The position numbers were made by a program, and so were the translations under genes. A stretch of DNA of 64,000 bases from Cordia subcordata (taxonomy: Eukaryota > Streptophyta > Magnoliopsida > Boraginales > Cordiaceae): positions 6,595,501 through 6,659,500 of the forward strand of contig JAPTOF010000003.1 in the NCBI GenBank assembly GCA_028554755.1, written 5' to 3'. Positions 34,370-46,318 of this stretch are shown piece by piece (position 1 is the first letter of the stretch; every line of letters begins with the position of its first letter). The notes under the pieces were generated by a model. It was not told the DNA's origin, did not search any database, and was given only the letters and a program-made list of their open reading frames with translations.

Positions 34370-34740
34370 GTGTTCATTTCTAACAAGAGTACTTGGCATT
34401 CACCAAGCATTCCCAGACCTCAGTATCCGCCATTGATACCCTAAAACCCAGCATCCACCAAGTGTAACCTTCCCCTCTGTATCCACAAGCATACCCGGAG
34501 CCCAATGTCTACCAAATGTACCCAGGTACCCACCAATGGTATCTAGACCTTAACATCTGCCAAACATACCTCGACATCCACCAAGTGTACTCAATGTCCA
34601 CCAAGCAAACCGTAAATTTTGATGTCCGCCAAGCATACCTCAGACCTTAGCATCCACTAAGGTACACGGTGTCCACTAAATATACCCATCAATGGCGTCC
34701 ATCAGAGTACTTGACCTCTGCATTCTTCAACTTATGGATG
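34370..34740. repeat. Degenerate 'ccaccaagtgtaccc' minisatellite
   Basis: More than ten imperfect copies of a 25-35 bp unit based on 'gtccaccaag(t/c)(g/a)tacc' followed by 'agacct(c/t)ag' (for example near 34405, 34455, 34565, 34590, 34625 and 34655). It is C-rich compared with the surrounding AT-rich DNA and has no consistent reading frame. Confidence 0.75.
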
Positions 34741-36045
34741 CCAAGTGCTTGTCAATGTCAAATCAAGGAAATCAAGATCAAACAATAAGAATATTTACTA
34801 AAATGGAGAAGTGTGATTCCTTACTACATCAAAGATGAGGTTCAATTTCGAGTAAACTCTTGTGAAGTGACTAGGTACAACCATTAGTATAAACTTTAGA
34901 AATCTATTGCAATCATCCATTGAATGAATAAATTCTATAGCTTTAGTCATCGTATGTGCAGTCAATCCAAATGTCTTTAGTCTTGCTTCTATTCTTTTTT
35001 GGTCAGAAATAGTGAAACATTTTATGTAAACGTTAACATAAGTACAAAGTTTTGCTTTTTAAGAATGAGAAAATGTTGAAGATTATTTAACAATCCAATT
35101 TTGTCTCTCCTTCATAGACAAAAGAAAAATCGCCGTTTTGTCCGCTATTACTCCCAATTTCCCAAGTAATTTCTAATCATGCAGTCAAACATTTCCTCAA
35201 CAGAGAAGACAAGAAATAGAATTAAAGTCTGTGTTGAAGACACATATCATCAACCCAGAGCTGTTAAAAATGCAGAAGGGGTTCTCCTTCCAAGTCCCAC
35301 AAATTTGGGCAAATGCAAATCGACCCCAACTAATATACATTTCCACTACTACCCTCGACACGTGAATCCAAGCGTGATTAATATATGTCATGCAATGTTC
35401 GTTTCTTTCCTTTTTATTACCAACGCAAACATATTTTTATTTTTCATTCAAACGATACATCTAAAACCTAAATATTTGTCACTTTATTTCCCATCTGCAT
35501 GATTGCTAACCCAACCGAATATGTTATGATTATTCCCTTTCCAACAGCCTAACCCAGATGAAATCCACTATTCCCCCCACTCCCACACCCACTCTTTCAC
35601 CCACTCTCACCATTTCATCTATCTCAACCGTTGACATTATTTCCATTGGGTTACCCTTTTTGCCTCCAAGTCTTCGTCAACCACTGTTACCATATTCATG
35701 CTGTTACCAGCGCAACTGCCACGGGGGAAACATGTTAATGTTCATTTACTTTGTTTTTTGTTCCTTTAGTTTAGATTATGTAAAAAATGTACTTGAATAA
35801 ACCCTAGTATTTTTTGGTTAATGAAAGTGAAAGTATTTTTTGATCTCCCTCATCCCGTGGCTAGTGGACATTTTCGCTTGTTTTATTTGTTATTTTATTT
35901 AAAATTGAAAATATGTGTTGATCCTTGACTACCCCACTATTTCCCTTATTTTATTCCTTGTTTTTTGACTAAATGGAAGTCAAATATTATTTGATATTTT
36001 GATCTTTCTATTCTCGCGATATTTTTTTCTATTATTTTCTACAAT
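34741..36045. other. Intergenic, no gene seen
   Basis: One frame at 35179-35502 lacks any recognisable domain and has no splice partners. A C-rich stretch at about 35570-35640 ('cccactcccacacccac') is low-complexity. Confidence 0.4.
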
Positions 36046-36050
36046 ATATC
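36046..36050. repeat. TSD ATATC, left copy
   Basis: Matches 37953-37957 exactly and directly abuts the LTR. Confidence 0.9.
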
Positions 36051-36571
36051 TGTTGGGAAATCAGGACGCATAATACACACTCACGCAGCGGAATTAAATC
36101 ACGAGTAACAAGAAAAGAATACGCGCTATTAAACGTGGTTCGGCCCTCTGCCTACGTCCACGATCCCCTCTGGGATAAATTTCACTATTCAACAATAATG
36201 GGATTACAACTCAGGTGGTGACTTTTTGCACGGAAAGAAAAATCTAAACCCTCTCCCATAGAGTTCTTATAATGGTTCTATCCTCAACAGGACTAGAACG
36301 AATATAAGACACTCTCGATGCTCTCAGACTCTCTCTCTCACCCACACCCCTCATGGGGGGTGTGGTCCTAAGGCACTCTCCTAAGGCACACCTTATACAA
36401 CTAATGCAAGAGTCCTATTTATAGAGGAGATTTTCTTGTCCTCCAAGACAAAGGATTTCCTCATCTATCAATCCTACCATAATTAAGACTCTTACCATAA
36501 CTAGAATTTTAATTCTCATTAAAATTTTTTCCTAATTTGTATGGGCTTGGACTTTGAGCCATAACCCAACA
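36051..36571 (-). repeat. 3' LTR of the small LTR element
   Basis: TGTTGGG...CCCAACA, nearly identical to 37431-37952. It includes an inverted repeat 'acccacacccc'/'ggggggtgtgg' near 36341-36364. Confidence 0.92.
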
Positions 36572-37416
36572 AATTCCTCCCTTGGCGAAAAGTCCGAAGC
36601 TTCTTTGCCGCAACTGGAACCTCTTCACAGTCTTCATGCTGGAGCCCTCGCTCGACAACACTCTTCACGGCAGCAGCTACCAACACATCCTAGCAGGTTT
36701 TCGGAGTCATCCCCAACATCCCTCTTCATGCCGTCTAACCTCGACCTCTCAAGGTTGTTTGCGTCCTCCCTCGACACAAGGCATTTCGGATGTGGTCTTC
36801 TCTTCCAACAGTAGCATTCCTTATCAGTCGTCTGGCCAGGACTCTGATTGTTTAGCTACGTAGACTCTCTTCGCATGACTCCTCCCTCGAATCGAACCTT
36901 CTTCAATTAGTCTACTCATCCAAACTTCTCTCCTCTAGAAGTTTGTTCACTAGTCGACTAACTGTGTTTGCTCGCACAATGCTTCGAAGACTTTTGCAGA
37001 ATTTCATCACCACTTCATTGTTTTACCCAATTTCAAGGCTCACCCACGATACATCAAGAAATTTGGCAAAACGGACCTAAAAAAAGAACTCAGGACGTCG
37101 GAAAACGGTGAGAAGACCCTCAGTCAATGCGGTCAAACCCATGCAGCCCGCTGGTCAAACCTTCTGTTTGACTGTTTGACCACAAACTCACAAAACTTGA
37201 CCTGCTTGTATCTCACAATCCGACCGTCGGATCGTTATGAAATTTTAGCAACTTACTCTCCTCTCCAAGACGAAAACACAACAATAAACGGATCGTCGAT
37301 CGGACTCCGGAAAGGCTGCCAAACGCGACCAGCAGATCAGTGAATTCTTTTTTACTCCTCTTCGGCGTTTCTTTTTTCGTTTTTTCCGTGCAAACCAGCG
37401 TCCGCCCTCCAACCTA

Positions 37417-37428
37417 GCTCTGATACCA
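37417..37428 (-). other. Primer-binding site (initiator-Met tRNA type)
   Basis: The minus strand reads TGGTATCAGAGC, the common plant LTR-element primer site, next to the right LTR. It fixes the element's orientation. Confidence 0.9.
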
Positions 37429-37430
37429 CT

Positions 37431-37952
37431 TGTTGGGAAATCAGGACGCATAACACACACTCACGCAGCAGAATTAAATCACGAGTAACGAGAAAAGAAT
37501 ACGCGCTATTAAACGTGGTTCGGCCCTCTGCCTACGTCCACGATCCCCTCTAGGATAAATTCCACTATTCAACAATAATGGGATTACAACTCAGGTGGTG
37601 ACTTTTTGCACGGAAAGAAAAATCTAAACCCTCTCCCACAGAGTTCTTATAATGGTTCTATCCTCAACAGGACTAGAACGAATATAAGACACTCTCGATG
37701 CTCTCAGGCTCTCTCTCTCACCCACACCCCCCCATGGGGGGTGTGGTCCTAAGGCACTCTCCTAAGGCACACCTTATACAACTAATGCAAGAGTCTTATT
37801 TATAGAGGAGATTTCCTTGTCCTTCAAGACAAAGGATTTCCTTATCTATCAATCTTACCATAATTAAGACTCTTACCATAACTAAAATTTTAATTCTCAT
37901 TAAAATTCTTTCCTAATTTGTATGGACTTGGACTTTGAGCCATAACCCAACA
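37431..37952 (-). repeat. 5' LTR of the small LTR element
   Basis: Partner of 36051-36571, followed by TSD ATATC at 37953-37957. Confidence 0.92.
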
Positions 37953-38890
37953 ATATCGAATTAAAGCAGATCCCTCTTTGAAAAAGTGAGGATCTGGCCT
38001 ATTTTCATTTTTTTAGTTGATTTCAAATTTTATTTGCAAACCCCTTATTATTAGTTTGTATTTTTGTATATGCATGTTACATTTTTACTGTTTTTAATTC
38101 TATGCATATTTGCATGCGGTTACCCTTTTCGTATATATGCATGTTACTTTTTTTTTTCTTTTTTGCCTGATTGTGTTTATATCTTTCTAAAAATTCCCCC
38201 TCTATTAGTTTGTTTGCAACAAAAATATTTTCGATGGATGTATGCAACATCTTTGTATATGTGTCTTGTTTTCTGTGTATGTTTGGAGTTGTTTTTTATA
38301 TTTCTTTCCAGGGAGTCAATACGACATAAGAGAAAGAGGGTTGTGTCTTCTTCATCTTCCAGCAATGGACATGACATTTGAAGAATGAATAAGAGGATCA
38401 ATAAGCTTGAGAATGAGGTTATGCGCGTGAAGCTTATGCTTAGTAAACTGATGGATAAGTTATCTTTGCTTTTTGAGGAAGAAGAGTTGAATAAAGATTT
38501 AAGTGGTGGTTCAAAAAAGAATGCTGATAAGGAAAACCAAAAATCAGATGATGTTGCGAGCTTGTTGGGCGAGGATTGTCTGTCTATCACTTCCCTCTTT
38601 AACAAAAAGAAGAATGCTCTTGCAAGAAAAATCAAAAAGAAGAATACTCTATCAAGGAAAATGAAAAAGAACACTTGCGTACCTAAACTTGAAAAGAAGA
38701 CCCCATATAAACCCCCTTACTATTTAGCCACTAGCTCTAAGAGGGTCTTATCCACTATTTTTTATTAACATTAGTAGTGATACTAATACGAACCATCTTG
38801 TTACTACTGGTATTCCTTTTGAAATGGCTAGGACACTAATGGTGGATGATAAAGCTTTTGTGACTTTTTATTCTCAACAGATAGGGATCC

Positions 38891-39226
38891 TAGGTGATTA
38901 ACTAACTTTTTAGTAATCCTTTATTTTTTTCAAATTGATCTAAACATCAATTCGTTTTTTTTTCCAGTGAAATGGTGGTAGACAATATTTTGTCATTCCT
39001 GAGAAGGGAACAAATGAAGGATCTGATATGAGACCAATTCATTCAATCACCTATGGGTAGGTGATTAACTAGCTTTTTAGTAATCCTCTATTTTTTCAAA
39101 TTGATCTAAACATCAATTCTTTTTTTTTTCCCAGTGAAATGGTGATAGACAACATTTTGTCATTCCTGAGAAGGGAACAAATGAAGGATCTGATACGAGA
39201 TCAATTCATTCAATCACCTATGGGTA
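38891..39226 (+). repeat. 167-bp tandem duplication covering an exon
   Basis: 38891-39057 and 39058-39226 are nearly identical. Each unit contains an intron end ('tttttttccag') and an exon reading EMV(V/I)DNILSFLRREQMKDLI, so a whole small exon with its acceptor was duplicated. Confidence 0.9.
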
Positions 39227-39396
39227 TGCTTAAAAAAAAATTTTTAACATGTTGCCATAGATTGTTTTAAGTAATTTCAGTTTACTAATTATTTATTTCA
39301 TTAAATTTTGGAATAGGTGATTGATTGCTACATTTCTCAAATTTCAAAAAAAGCTAGTCATATGGATGCAAAGATGCCAACGTATATGCCTACATT

Positions 39397-39779
39397 GTTC
39401 TCAGTAGAGGTGGTAAAACAAGTTGAGACCTGCGGATCAACCCGCCTAACTCGCCAAAAAATAGGGTTAGGGTTGATGATTTAATGACCCAAAAGACAAA
39501 GTTGACCCTGTCAAAATGACCTGCTTAACCCGTCGACCTGGCGCCAAACTTGCAAAAACGACCCATGAACCCACCTAACCCATCAAACCCGCTAAAAATG
39601 ACCCGCGAACCCGCCTAACTTGTTATAATAACCCGTCTAACCTACCAACGCATTAGGGTCGGTTTATGGTTTCAATACCCTTAAACCGTTTGTTACGTTA
39701 AACGGGACAATCCGACCCAACCCTCCATAAACGGGTCGGGTTGACCCGTGGGTACCCGTTTGCCACATCTAGTTCTTAA
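39397..39779. mobile_element. hAT-type MITE rich in 'aacccg' motifs
   Basis: The element is 39405-39771. Its ends TAGAGGTGGTAAAACA and TGTTTGCCACATCTA (the right end reads 'cgtttgccacatcta') are inverted complements in the first ten or so bases (TAGAGGTGG versus TAGATGTGG). Flanking 8-mers GTTCTCAG (39397-39404) and GTTCTTAA (39772-39779) match at 6 of 8, as for an aged hAT target duplication. The interior is full of 'gacccgc/aacccgcc' motifs and has no coding capacity. It lies inside the decayed gene 38290-40700. Confidence 0.7.
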
Positions 39780-40687
39780 TGAGTGAATTTGCAATTTTCT
39801 ATTTTTATTTGAAATATTTCTCAAACTTACTAATTTCAATTTTATTTTTCTTTCAACAACCACTCTTCCAAACCATTAAGGGGAAACTTGTTCCACATGC
39901 CCATACTCATGAATATTTCTTTGGTGAACACAAATTTACTGGATTGTTAATTGATTGTGAGTTGGTACTATAAGTTAGTTTTGTTGACGTTGAACTCTTT
40001 GATTAGTATGACAGGTATGTAGTATTGTATTATATTTGATGGAAGTATAATCTGTATTGATTTCCATTTTCACATATTCTCATACCAGCCAATTGTGATA
40101 ACAAATATTGATATTTGGTATAATTGATTTCATTTACCATGAAATCTAGATTTGTGATACTGCACCTAGCCCCGCACCAAGATATCTATTGAGCGTGATG
40201 TTAAGAAGTTGGTAAGTGGTGTATTTTTGGGTAAGTTAATTGATTATATGCTTGTTTTTCAGAAAGGATGACACACACACACATATTATGTTGGTGAATG
40301 AACTTCATTGATTTTTGCAATTTCATGATCCATATGAATATAAAAGAATGAGCAAGAAGATCAATACTTTTTCTACTTCTTATCCATCTTGGGTTCCAGA
40401 GCAACTTGGCTTGTTTGATTGTAGGCTTTATGTTTTATGATGATGAATTCATCTATAGACATCTTACGTGCTTTCTTGGCAAATATTGGCTCAAGTGAGC
40501 TTTGATGTCAATTTGCCTATGACATATGGCACCATTAGGAAAATTTTAGCAATTCGGTCACTTCTATTGGTCGTGGCAGTGTTGGGCAAGCTTGAATCTT
40601 GGCAATCTAATGGTAGAATGTTTTTTATGTGGTTTTTGGACACTGTTTCTTAAGTCCTTTTTGGACAGTGTTAACGTTGAAGTTCCT

Positions 40688-41505
40688 TAGGGCATGTTTG
40701 AAAAGTCATCTTGTAATTGGATATAGATGTAATTGGATGTAATTACACAGTTAGACGTATTTGTCCAATCAAGTAATTACTTGGTCAGAGATGAATTAGG
40801 TGTAATTGAACCTCATCAATTACACTCTTCAATTCTCATGAGGAGAGGTATGAATTGGTGTAATTACTCTCTAACAACTTTTCATACTCTTTTTTTTTAA
40901 AAAAAAATTTGACATGTTTCACTATAAAATAAATATAAATAATAAATAAATAAATTATAAAAATAAATATATTTAAATAAAATTAAAATAAAAATTATTA
41001 AATAAATAAATCAAAATATATAAATTTGAAATAAATAAAAAATAAATAAATATGTAAATAAATATTTTTTAAAATATAAAAGTTATTTAATTTTAAGAGT
41101 GTTGTTTATTATAATTAAATATTATTATATTTTTTAATAAATAATATTTAAATTCAAAATATTAGTAGTAGATAAATTTTAGTTTCATATATTTATATTT
41201 ATAATTCATATATTTTTAATTATTCATATTTATTTTATAATTAATAATATTTTTATTTTAAATATTTGTTAGCATCAATATAAATTTTAAAAATAAATAT
41301 TTATTTTTAAAATTAAATTATTTAAATGTGTATTACCATCTATGTTGCCAAACATGTTATACGGAATTAAGGAGTAATTATGCTGTGGTAAGTAAACACA
41401 CCGTGTAATTTAAACTATTATGTAATTACTAGGCAATGTAATTACTATCCCAGTAATTACATTGTCTAGTAATTATATTTTAATGTCCAAATAGACTTTA
41501 GTATT
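40688..41505. mobile_element. AT-rich MITE-like element with 'taattac' ends
   Basis: The left end 'agggcatgtttgaaaagtca' followed by 'cttgtaattgg' is roughly complementary to the right end '...attatattttaatgtccaa' plus 'atagactttag'. Both sub-terminal regions are rich in 'gtaattaca' motifs, and the interior is almost pure A/T. The borders are approximate. Confidence 0.5.
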
Positions 41506-42866
41506 TTTGATGGTTGTGAATTTGGGCTATTTCTAGATTTATCATCCCTTTTTTTGGTTATGTATTTATGGATTGGAGTAGTAGTTTTCGTTTTTCTTAT
41601 ATGTATTTTATATTTCTTATATTCTCATACTCATAATTGGTTTTCGGTTATATAGGTTATAGTTTGCCAACTTAATCATCTATTCTAAAATCAATTAAAC
41701 ATAAAATAATAACCAATTATAATGTTAAACGTATTTCCATATCAAAATCTTTATCTCTTTGTCAAGCCCAGCTATTTCAAAAGGGGACGAATTTTGTAAT
41801 TACATAAGTCAATATTAAATTATTATATATAGATAAATTTTTAAGTCTTTTTTTATAGTAAATATTTGACTTGACAAAAAAAAAACGATAGTAAATATTT
41901 TGAAGGTTCTTGCTAAGTAAAATAAGAGTTGGAGGACTCTAACCATGTGAAAAGAGTTGAGCATTCCAAAAATTAGATTTCAATTTTGGTTATAAGCAAT
42001 AGGTACTCCATAGATACAATAAGAGATGTTTCTAGTAAATATTGATAGAAAATATCTGAAATGGTCTTGCTAAATAAATTTTCATTTATTGCTTCATCAT
42101 CCACTTTTTTTTATATTGATAGTAAAATGAATGCACATACTAAGTAAATTTCATTTTGTTGTTCCATTATCCAATATTAAGAACTCTTTAATTTCATTTT
42201 GTTGTGCCATTATCCAATTTACTAAGAACTCTTTAACTAGCAAATAAGAATATCTTTAACTAGCAATTGAGAAATCCTTTAAATTGCAATTCAAACTCAA
42301 CTAAGAAAATCTTAAGATATTTTTTGGAAACCATGCGAGCAAATTTGATGTGAAATCACTTGCCAAGCCTAGATGTAATTCTTCCTTCACAATATTTTTC
42401 CATCTTTTTGTTCAAATTTATTATATAGTAATTAATTATAGTGCCAAGAAATGACAAAAAATATTTCTTGTAGGTCAAAAAAACTAAAGAAAAACATCAT
42501 CAGAAATATATTATAAGTAATTTAACCAAAATAGCCATATTATAAATAACCAAAACTGAACAAAAATAATCAATAGTATAAGTAATTTAACTAAGATAGC
42601 CATATTATAAATAACCAAAACTAAAAAAAAAAATCATCAAAAACAAAAATATATTCTCTTACCAAAAATAAAGCAAAATAAAATGTTCAAAACCAAACAA
42701 AAAGATAAAAATATCATCCAAAACATATTATAAATAACTTAACCAAAATAAACATACAAATTAAGTAATAAGCAGGGGTCCATAAGTATAACTTAAAACC
42801 CTAAATAGTATTTGACATAAACTTAAATATAAACATAGTAACTACTTAAAAGTTAAACATTACAAC
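41506..42866. other. AT-rich intergenic with a 65-bp tandem duplication
   Basis: No gene. 'taagtaatttaaccaaaata' plus about 45 bp is repeated from 42514 and 42579. A 'ttcattttgttg(t/c)...cattatcca' repeat occurs near 42150-42225. Confidence 0.5.
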
Positions 42867-43250
42867 TTATTTTGTAAAAAGACAAATAAGCAAAGCCACA
42901 CAGAGGGCAACCAAAAATAGCTCGACCATATCAAAGTGAGGCTTCCTCACAACCTTCACCATGATAGTTGCATCCTTTTCATCATCATCATCATCATCAC
43001 CAATAGGCAGCATCATTTGGTCTTCTTCCTTTTTGAACATCACCTTCACTGGCCAACACCACTTCAAATAGCCATAACAGTTGCAAGTATAAAACAATTT
43101 CCCCACAGAACTCTTGCCCAGATCCTAGACAAAATTTATCTCTACCCAACACTTGCAAGAACACTTCCAATTATGGTAGCAGAGGTCCAACAAATCATGG
43201 ACACCATTGGTATGATAGCTGCTCTTAGCAACGGTCAACATCTTATGCAA
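42867..43250 (-). pseudogene. GRF-type zinc-finger protein remnant
   Basis: The minus strand reads a Cys-rich start (CYHNWKCSCKCWVEINFV) and a stop near 43125. An open frame at 42867-43106 follows with GKLFYTCNCYGYLKWC, an acidic run (GDDDDDDE) and a C-terminal hydrophobic helix (MVELFLVALCVALLICLF). A GRF-type zinc finger followed by a linker and a C-terminal membrane anchor is the layout of many small plant GRF proteins, often tied to transposons. The in-frame stop suggests a dead copy or a misplaced intron. Confidence 0.4.
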
Positions 43251-44089
43251 CTCAAGATGATATTATAAGTTTATAATATACATAAAATACATATATTCAT
43301 GGCCATATAGATATGTGTGTGTGTACACCTCACAGGAATCTTAACAAAGAAACACATAGATATTAGTTTATTTGTATGTAACTATATAATAAAAACACAA
43401 GCATGAGTTAAGAGCAAGCAGAAGAACAAGTTTAGCCCAGCTTGTATTTTTGAGAAATGGAAGATTGAAATTAGAGTTAGTTTGAGAGAAAGAGTAGGGA
43501 GAGATAGGGAGAGAGGTATGACTAAGTGTTATGTGGGAAAGGAGGGAGAGGGGAAAGTTTAAAAGTTTTTCTTTTTAGTCTTAAGCATCATTTTTTTTAG
43601 AAATTGGGAAGGAAAAGGACAAAGGAGGGAAACTAAAATTTTTGGCAAAAAATTCAAAGCCATGAAAAATTTTGGGTTATATAAACCTTTTATGTTAAAA
43701 ATTTTACATTAAAAATATATGTTAAAATATATTTGGATAAATAAAATCATATAATATATAATTATCTCATTGAGGAAAGGGATAATTTTGGAAATTGAAA
43801 GATGAACTTGATGAAGCATATTCATTTTGAGATCCAAAAATATGTGCCATGACACCTCTGCTATAGTATTGATTATCGAATATGGTATTCTCTAAGACAC
43901 TATTCCGTTCTTTTGGGCATGTGTCACATTGGTGACCAGGTAACTTATAATATCATTTAATTTAATATAATCAAAATTATATACCATATAATCAACAATT
44001 AACTAAATAATAATTAGTACTTGCATTTCAAACAAACTCGTGGTTTCTGTTTCTTTTCTGATTTTTAGTCCCTTTTGGCCTTGCTTTTA
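43251..44089. other. Intergenic, no gene seen
   Basis: AT-rich; GA-rich near 43480-43560; no coding signal. Confidence 0.4.
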
Positions 44090-44315
44090 AAGGGTTTGCT
44101 ACATTGAACTCCTTGTTCCTCGACATTCATTTTCATTTATCTCGTTATTCAACTCTTGCAACCATAACTCCTTGGCCCGAGCTGTGAGTTTTAGAATTCC
44201 ATCCTTTACCTCCGTGTAACCTCGGATTGTCTTCTTGCCATAAAAGGTCATTTGGCCAGCCAAAGATGTCAAATCTCCATGCTGTACAACCTCGACTTCG
44301 TTACTCAAGTAGTCA

Positions 44316-44385
44316 GACAAGTCCTTATCACGAAGGTCTCTACTAATATTGACAAGTCCTTATCACGAAGGTCTCTACTAATATT
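44316..44385. repeat. 35-bp perfect tandem duplication
   Basis: 'gacaagtccttatcacgaag' plus 15 more bases occurs twice in direct tandem without mismatch (44316-44350 and 44351-44385), and disrupts the FAR1-like frame. Confidence 0.95.
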
Positions 44386-44569
44386 CATTGTTTGGCGTTG
44401 ATTGATGCAAGATAATGTAAACTCGTCACGTCTTTCACATTTCAACACATATATCATATGTGAGCACGATATTCCATCAGATTCGAACATCAAGCAATCA
44501 CATTTTAGTCCTAAAGCCCTCCGATCAAATATAACTTGTCATAAAATTATATTATCATTTTTATATGTA

Positions 44570-44574
44570 AAATG
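44570..44574. repeat. TSD AAATG, left copy
   Basis: Matches 53643-53647 exactly. Confidence 0.9.
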
Positions 44575-46318
44575 TGTTGGAATCGTATACCCTAAAGACC
44601 ACTTGTACATGAATATTGAACTAGACGTTTGATCATTATTTATATTTTTGAGCACTTCTTACATATATTATCTCTGGTATATATGTGTGATACATTGTGT
44701 AAAGGTCTAATAATATAGTCCAGTGACTTAGGTGCATAATGAGGTTGGACACACAGTAATTTCAAGTTTAGTTTTTGGATATATCATAAAGATGTCCATA
44801 GCCAGATGGTAGTGTTGGGCAATCTACCAGGATAAAGCTATAGTGGGCTAGTCTCCTGATTGGGGTGATTTACTAGGTTATTGGAGGGTCTTTTTGAACT
44901 TTGCTTCTAGTACGTGTGTCAAGCATTTGACAAGACCATTATGAGTATGTCTTTTAGTTTGTGCCATCATTTATAGAGGAGAGGATACTCACTCCTTCTA
45001 AGTGATCGATGCTCTTAATCTTGAGCATATGTCAATGAATTGGTGAAATTGGGATATAATACTTTGATGTACCATAAGGAAAGGTCTAGAGAAATAAGAT
45101 TGTCTGCCTCATACGTTGGATGTTGTGTTCTAATCAATTAGGACATGCATATGCAACAACAGAATCTATGTGCCCCCTTGGATTTGTTTTGTTGGTCATC
45201 ATAAATCAAGATCTAGTGATATTACCATTCAGGGGTATATAAGTCATTTGGCTTATAGGTTGCTCCCCAGATCAAGAGATCCATGACCAGGTGATAATCA
45301 CGCATTGGAGTAGAGATTCCAAGGTTCGAAATGTAGTCTTGGAGGTGATGGTGCCTTTTGATCGGCCTTGACTACGGGAGGACATAGAGGGGTATTTTGG
45401 TCATTTTGCTCGGTTGATCAAAGAAAGTGGTTACTTGTGTGACCTATTTCTACTTAGCCAGTGGTTATCCTTAGAGCGAGGCCTTGGTCTTCTAGTGGAA
45501 ATAGACCAAGGTCAAAATGGCCTTGATGTCGTCAACGTGATGGTAAGGGCATTTTGGTCATTTTGGGAACCAAGGGTTAATTATTTCTTTTGGTCCCTTC
45601 ACTAGTTATATTTTCAATGGATGTAATTAATTGAGATCATCTAATTATGTGGATGTTTTATTGAATTTAATAGAGAAGGAAAAAGGATTTTATCCAAGTT
45701 TTTCCTTATTAAATTTATGGGCATCTTAATAGGACAAGTGGCTCCTATGGAATTAGACATTATGGAGTAGAAAAGAGAAAGGAATATCTTGGATATCTTA
45801 TCTGTAAGGCATATTCCATTTCTAGGAAGGGTATAGTTGGAAACTTAATTGTTTCTAGGAACTTGCCTAATTAAAGTTATTGTGTACTATAAATAGTGAG
45901 CTACAAGAATGCACCCTAGAGTCTTTTTGCCTCTTTCATAAAAGGTGTGCAAGAATTTTCACCTAGTATACCAAGAGCACACACTACTCCATAGATCCTC
46001 AATTATAGCTCTCCTAGGTGCTTTCCCACCACATAGCATCACATATCCTAGCTTTAGAAAGGTGATTATAGTGAAGAAGGCTAATCGGGAGGCTATTTTG
46101 ATGGAGTTTTTTACAATGCAACGAGACTACACACTTGGACCTTCAACTTCTTGAAGGTATATCACTTCATCTTCCTATTTATATGTTTAATCATGTTGTG
46201 GTTATGTATGCAAATGGCTATTTTAATTGCTTGTTCTACCACCATATTAGATATATTTTTTAAAAAAATTAAAAGCATGATGATCTATAGACCATGGTGT
46301 AGCAATTTCGATCCTAGA
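44575..46318 (+). repeat. 5' LTR of the Copia element
   Basis: Starts TGTTGGAATC; the 3' LTR ends GATCCTAACA, degraded here to GATCCTAGAT. It aligns along its whole length with 51898-53642 with many substitutions. It includes 'tgtgtactataaatagtgag' (TATA-like, near 45881-45900), the likely promoter region. Confidence 0.9.

Larger units (their letters stand above)
36051..37952 (-). mobile_element. Small non-autonomous LTR retrotransposon, 1,902 bp
   Basis: Two LTRs (36051-36571 and 37431-37952, about 521 bp each) begin TGTTGGG and end CCCAACA, and perfect ATATC duplications flank the whole. A primer-binding site complementary to initiator-Met tRNA (TGGTATCAGAGC on the minus strand, 37417-37428) sits 2 bp inside the right LTR. 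A polypurine tract (AAGGGAGGAA on the minus strand) sits near 36575, just inside the left LTR. The element therefore reads right to left. The 859-bp interior encodes no gag or pol, so it is TRIM/LARD-like and must be moved in trans. The LTRs differ at roughly 17 of 521 positions by eye, so it is a fairly young insertion. Confidence 0.93.
38290..40700 (+). pseudogene. Decayed multi-exon gene fragment, possibly Ulp1-like (C48) transposon-derived
   Basis: A basic, Ser-rich segment (RHKRKRVVSSSSSS) ends at a TGA near 38382. A 127-codon frame at 38385-38768 in the same phase follows, coiled-coil-like at its start (INKLENEVMRVKLMLSKLMDK) and very Lys-rich at its end (ARKIKKKNT). Exon-like pieces continue: FEMARTLMVDDKAF near 38820, an exon duplicated at 38891-39226, VIDCYISQISKKASHMDAK near 39317, and HEYFFGEHKFTGLLIDCEL near 39905. 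VIDCYI is reminiscent of the start of Ulp1-type peptidase domains carried by some plant DNA transposons, but no His-Asp-Cys triad could be read. Stops and a MITE break it. Confidence 0.3.
44090..44574 (-). pseudogene. FAR1/MULE-like pseudogene, C-terminal part (SWIM finger)
   Basis: Reading the minus strand from 44574, after a short ambiguous stretch, comes the SWIM zinc finger in the form CDCLMFESDGISCSHMIYVL (C-x-C...C-x-H), the hallmark that follows the MULE transposase domain in FAR1-related proteins. A 35-bp tandem duplication at 44316-44385 and a stop then break the frame. A further piece (44099-44320) shows an ELWLQELNNEINE helix as in FAR1 C-termini. The N-terminal and catalytic parts lie at 53643-55275, across the Copia insertion. 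Confidence 0.7.

Noticed and set aside
34370..34740. Possible CRISPR-like array
   Set aside because: Repeats are degenerate, there are no uniform spacers, and the context is a plant nuclear genome.
35179..35502. 107-codon plus-strand frame
   Set aside because: No recognised domain, hydrophobic low-complexity tail, and the opposite strand is equally open; probably chance.
36554..36863. Two overlapping frames of about 90 codons
   Set aside because: They run from the LTR into the interior on the wrong strand of the small LTR element; not element proteins.
38064..38674. Hydrophobic plus-strand frame and long minus-strand frame
   Set aside because: The minus-strand frame is the shadow of the Lys-rich plus-strand segment (AAG/AAA read as CTT/TTT), and the plus-strand one is T-rich intron-like DNA.
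42936..43268. 110-codon plus-strand frame with an isoleucine run
   Set aside because: Antisense shadow of the GRF-type remnant; the Ile run is the complement of its Asp run.
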